From positions 1 through 64,000 of the forward strand of contig JAVTVY010018673.1 of NCBI GenBank assembly GCA_036873755.1: DNA of 64,000 bases, given 5' to 3'. The translations under genes were made by a program, and so were the position numbers. Position 1 is the stretch's first letter. Every line of letters begins with the position of its first letter. The notes under the pieces were generated by a model. The model ran no database searches, was not told where the DNA came from, and saw nothing but the letters and a program-made list of their open reading frames with translations. Origin of the DNA: Hanleya hanleyi (taxonomy: Eukaryota > Mollusca > Polyplacophora > Lepidopleurida > Hanleyidae). Below are positions 61,684 to 64,000 of this stretch, piece by piece.

Positions 61684-64000
61684 CTATTCTACTATGGGAC
61701 AAATAGTCGTATAAATTACCGTAAAATATACAAGATTATTGAGAGCAAAAAATATACAGTACCAATATAATATAAATCTCCGAATCATTGCCGAGTTAAT
61801 TATATATTGGTTGGCTAAGTGTGGAACACCATGAGCATCTTAAACATTGGTTCATAGTCCCGGGTTAAGCGGAATTAGACAAGTTACGTAATGTCATGAA
61901 TCTTGCACACTATGCTCGTATTTTGCTATCAGCATGCGATGTCGCCAAATTTGAGAAACTTTAAGTGAAGGTGCTTGGTGGTACAGCCCTGTTTTAGAAG
62001 ATTCTGCAATACTATTTTGTGACGCTTCACTTTGACCATGTCACCAACACAAATTTGTCTGCTTGAATAGGGAGTCGAACAATGTTCACCGTATGAATGT
62101 GAATGTTTCTCTTGTGTGCCTCATGCATATTGGAAAGTAAAATCTGCATTCAATACAGATGGGTTTTTTTCATTATAATGTTTTTTTTCTTTCTCAGCCT
62201 TGTTTTCGTTTGATTTTGTGTCCTGCGCATGTTTTTTTTTTTTTTGCTGAAAATATTTGGGGGGAGCTGTTTTTCTGTCCCAGACAAGGGTAATGGAAAC
62301 CATTAAAGAGATCTTGAGGACTCGAGGCCCGGGGTAGCACCTGATATTAGACACCCTCATTTATTCTCTCTCATTCCATCACAACCACTCCACATACATA
62401 TGTTTTATATGATTGGAAAGATCACGATTCCGGCGTTCTGAATAAAGTAAAAATTTAATTCTTACGTTTATTTCAACGGTTTTGTTGCAGTTAGAAAACA
62501 GTTATTTCAAAAAAATGATGTCTTTTTATATCGCTAATTTCACCTATTATTTTACAAGTAACGAGATTTTGCATGGTGATAATAAACCTTTCAAACCAAA
62601 CGAAAGTGTCTCTTTTTTTTTTTTAAACTCTTAGAAAAAGTTTGAGAGCATTGTAAAGTTTATTTTTTGAAACAAAATGAATGTCTATTTCAAGTTCCAA
62701 TAACTTCAAAACAAGGCAACATTTTGAAAAACTGAGACACGGTCGTTCGGACTGTAGTGTATATATTATGCTCCCCAAAAATTGACATAATCGGTTGAAA
62801 AATAGAGAAGTTATTTAAAGTTTGTATGTACCTGCCGTGTAAAAAAATATGTCGGCTATAGAGCGTAAACAAAAATAATCTACTTTTCAGATGATCTGTA
62901 ATTATATTATTGTCCGCTACTTCATGATAATGACACAATATTCTCACACAACATATAGGGATTATAGACCAAACAATCTTTAATCACTTTGGAACAATAT
63001 ATTTTGAGAAAGTGTAGAAAACCAGTCACGAAGATGAATTTTTATGCTGGAATATGCCCCGTTGATCAGTTTTCACGCCTTCCGAAATCCCTCACCGCGG
63101 GTGATTGAGTAGATGTCGACCGCCAATTAGCATTCTATAGAAGGCTTACAGAAATGTGATTTGCGGCAATTGGACATTCATGGATTTAATTGCCAACTGA
63201 AAAAGATCTAGCTCAAGGAAAGAGAAGAAAACAGGAACTGATCAGTCTACAGACCTCAAACGGGAAAAACTGACCGCAGCCATTTCCGGTGTGGAGTTAA
63301 AAAACTTTACTGTTAGCGCGAAAGTATACAATTTGCGGGAATAATGTTTGCCTTTTTTATAATTCAGTATTTGAAGATTGTTATGAGCGATCGGCGTAAC
63401 CTTGTAACGTTTTCTTTCCATGATTGTGTTGTCAAGTAAGATATGTTGATAGAATGTAGAGAGGTATTATGAAAAATATTACGCAAATTCGCAATATATA
63501 TATCTGCATATACCACATGCTTTCCGGAAATGGTTGACCACCTGAGCAGTGTGTTTGTATTTGTTTATTTGGTCATGTGGCGCGAAAAAACTTTTAGATA
63601 TTCCATATAATTTCCTGTTCAATATTATGTAAACTCCGGCATGAATGTAGTAGAAATGAATAGCGCGTGAATGGTGTGTATTGCAGTTACAAGTAATTAG
63701 CCGAGGTGCGGAAGTCACAGCAGGCGGTAACACCGACTGAGTAATGAGCACTAATCCCCACAGCGCAGAGTTCTTCCACAGACAGTGAATTGTTTAGAGC
63801 TAAAATTTCACGTTTGCAAACATTTTTTAAGGAAAATAACAAACACTGGACAGGTTTATTCTTCAACTTTTGAAATATGCAAAGAAAAAAATATCGATAG
63901 TTTGAGCCTCGAGTCCTTAATGTATTTACAAAAGCAAAACCTGAAATTTACTCATTTTATCCTATAATCTGTTTCCCTTAGTTTCAAAATATTAAATCGA
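61684..64000. other. No recognised gene
   Basis: AT-rich, with T-runs at 62160-62245 and 62610. Frames present are short and lack recognisable domains. Confidence 0.4.

Overview
This looks like a metazoan, probably molluscan, genomic window. It holds an integrated adintovirus/Polinton-type virus (left 15-17 kb), a split host gene (ZNHIT3, 23.1-39.0 kb), a DIRS retrotransposon (40.1-46.9 kb) and very large satellites (47.7-61.7 kb). The molluscan guess is inference: it rests on tRNA-derived SINEs with gastropod/bivalve-type tails, a pearl/Helitron-like 157-bp repeat and the DIRS element.

Left part (1-7.7 kb, all minus strand): a virion and integration cassette. In transcriptional order it carries three PC4-like proteins, a DDE integrase with a chromodomain, a mucin-like membrane protein, an FtsK/A32-type packaging ATPase, two small virion proteins, a penton-like minor capsid protein, a basic core protein and a truncated double-jelly-roll major capsid protein that runs off the left edge. 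The genes sit in tight pairs or triplets (UAAUG overlaps, 4- and 7-nt gaps). Each group lies behind a TATA box placed almost exactly 33 nt before an initiator-like A, with leaders of only 10-25 nt. DNA polymerase B and the adenain-like protease are not in the window.

Accessory part (8.3-15.6 kb): a 222-aa protein of unknown function, two related RING proteins, and a CARD-PC4 fusion, all behind elaborate promoters. These include a diverged ~300-bp inverted repeat and arrays of YY1-like sites mixed with CA/E-box sequence. The 222-aa gene and one RING gene end in textbook replication-dependent histone mRNA stem-loops followed by a purine-rich element; the other RING gene has a variant. I infer an S-phase-linked early module aimed at host death-fold signalling and ubiquitin. 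This is the most novel content of the window.

The right boundary of the virus is not resolved. Between 15.6 and 23 kb lie simple repeats, repeats carrying NRF1-like palindromes, a LINE remnant and DNA-transposon debris.

Host gene: five exons on the plus strand splice in frame to a 157-aa ZNHIT3 (HIT zinc finger plus conserved C-terminal domain). Intron 1 holds a MULE-like element carrying a PHD-finger gene, and two SINEs. Intron 3 is almost wholly a ~40-bp minisatellite in which every unit copies the end of exon 3 and its splice donor. Intron 4 holds a solo LTR inserted in an older repeat.

Right part: a DIRS element whose exact ends are defined by its internal complementary region but whose coding frames are broken; a 10.6-kb 44-bp satellite that has captured a piece of that DIRS recombinase; and a 157-bp tandem repeat ending in a Helitron-like hairpin. 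I recognise no gene in 58.3-59.6 or 61.7-64 kb.
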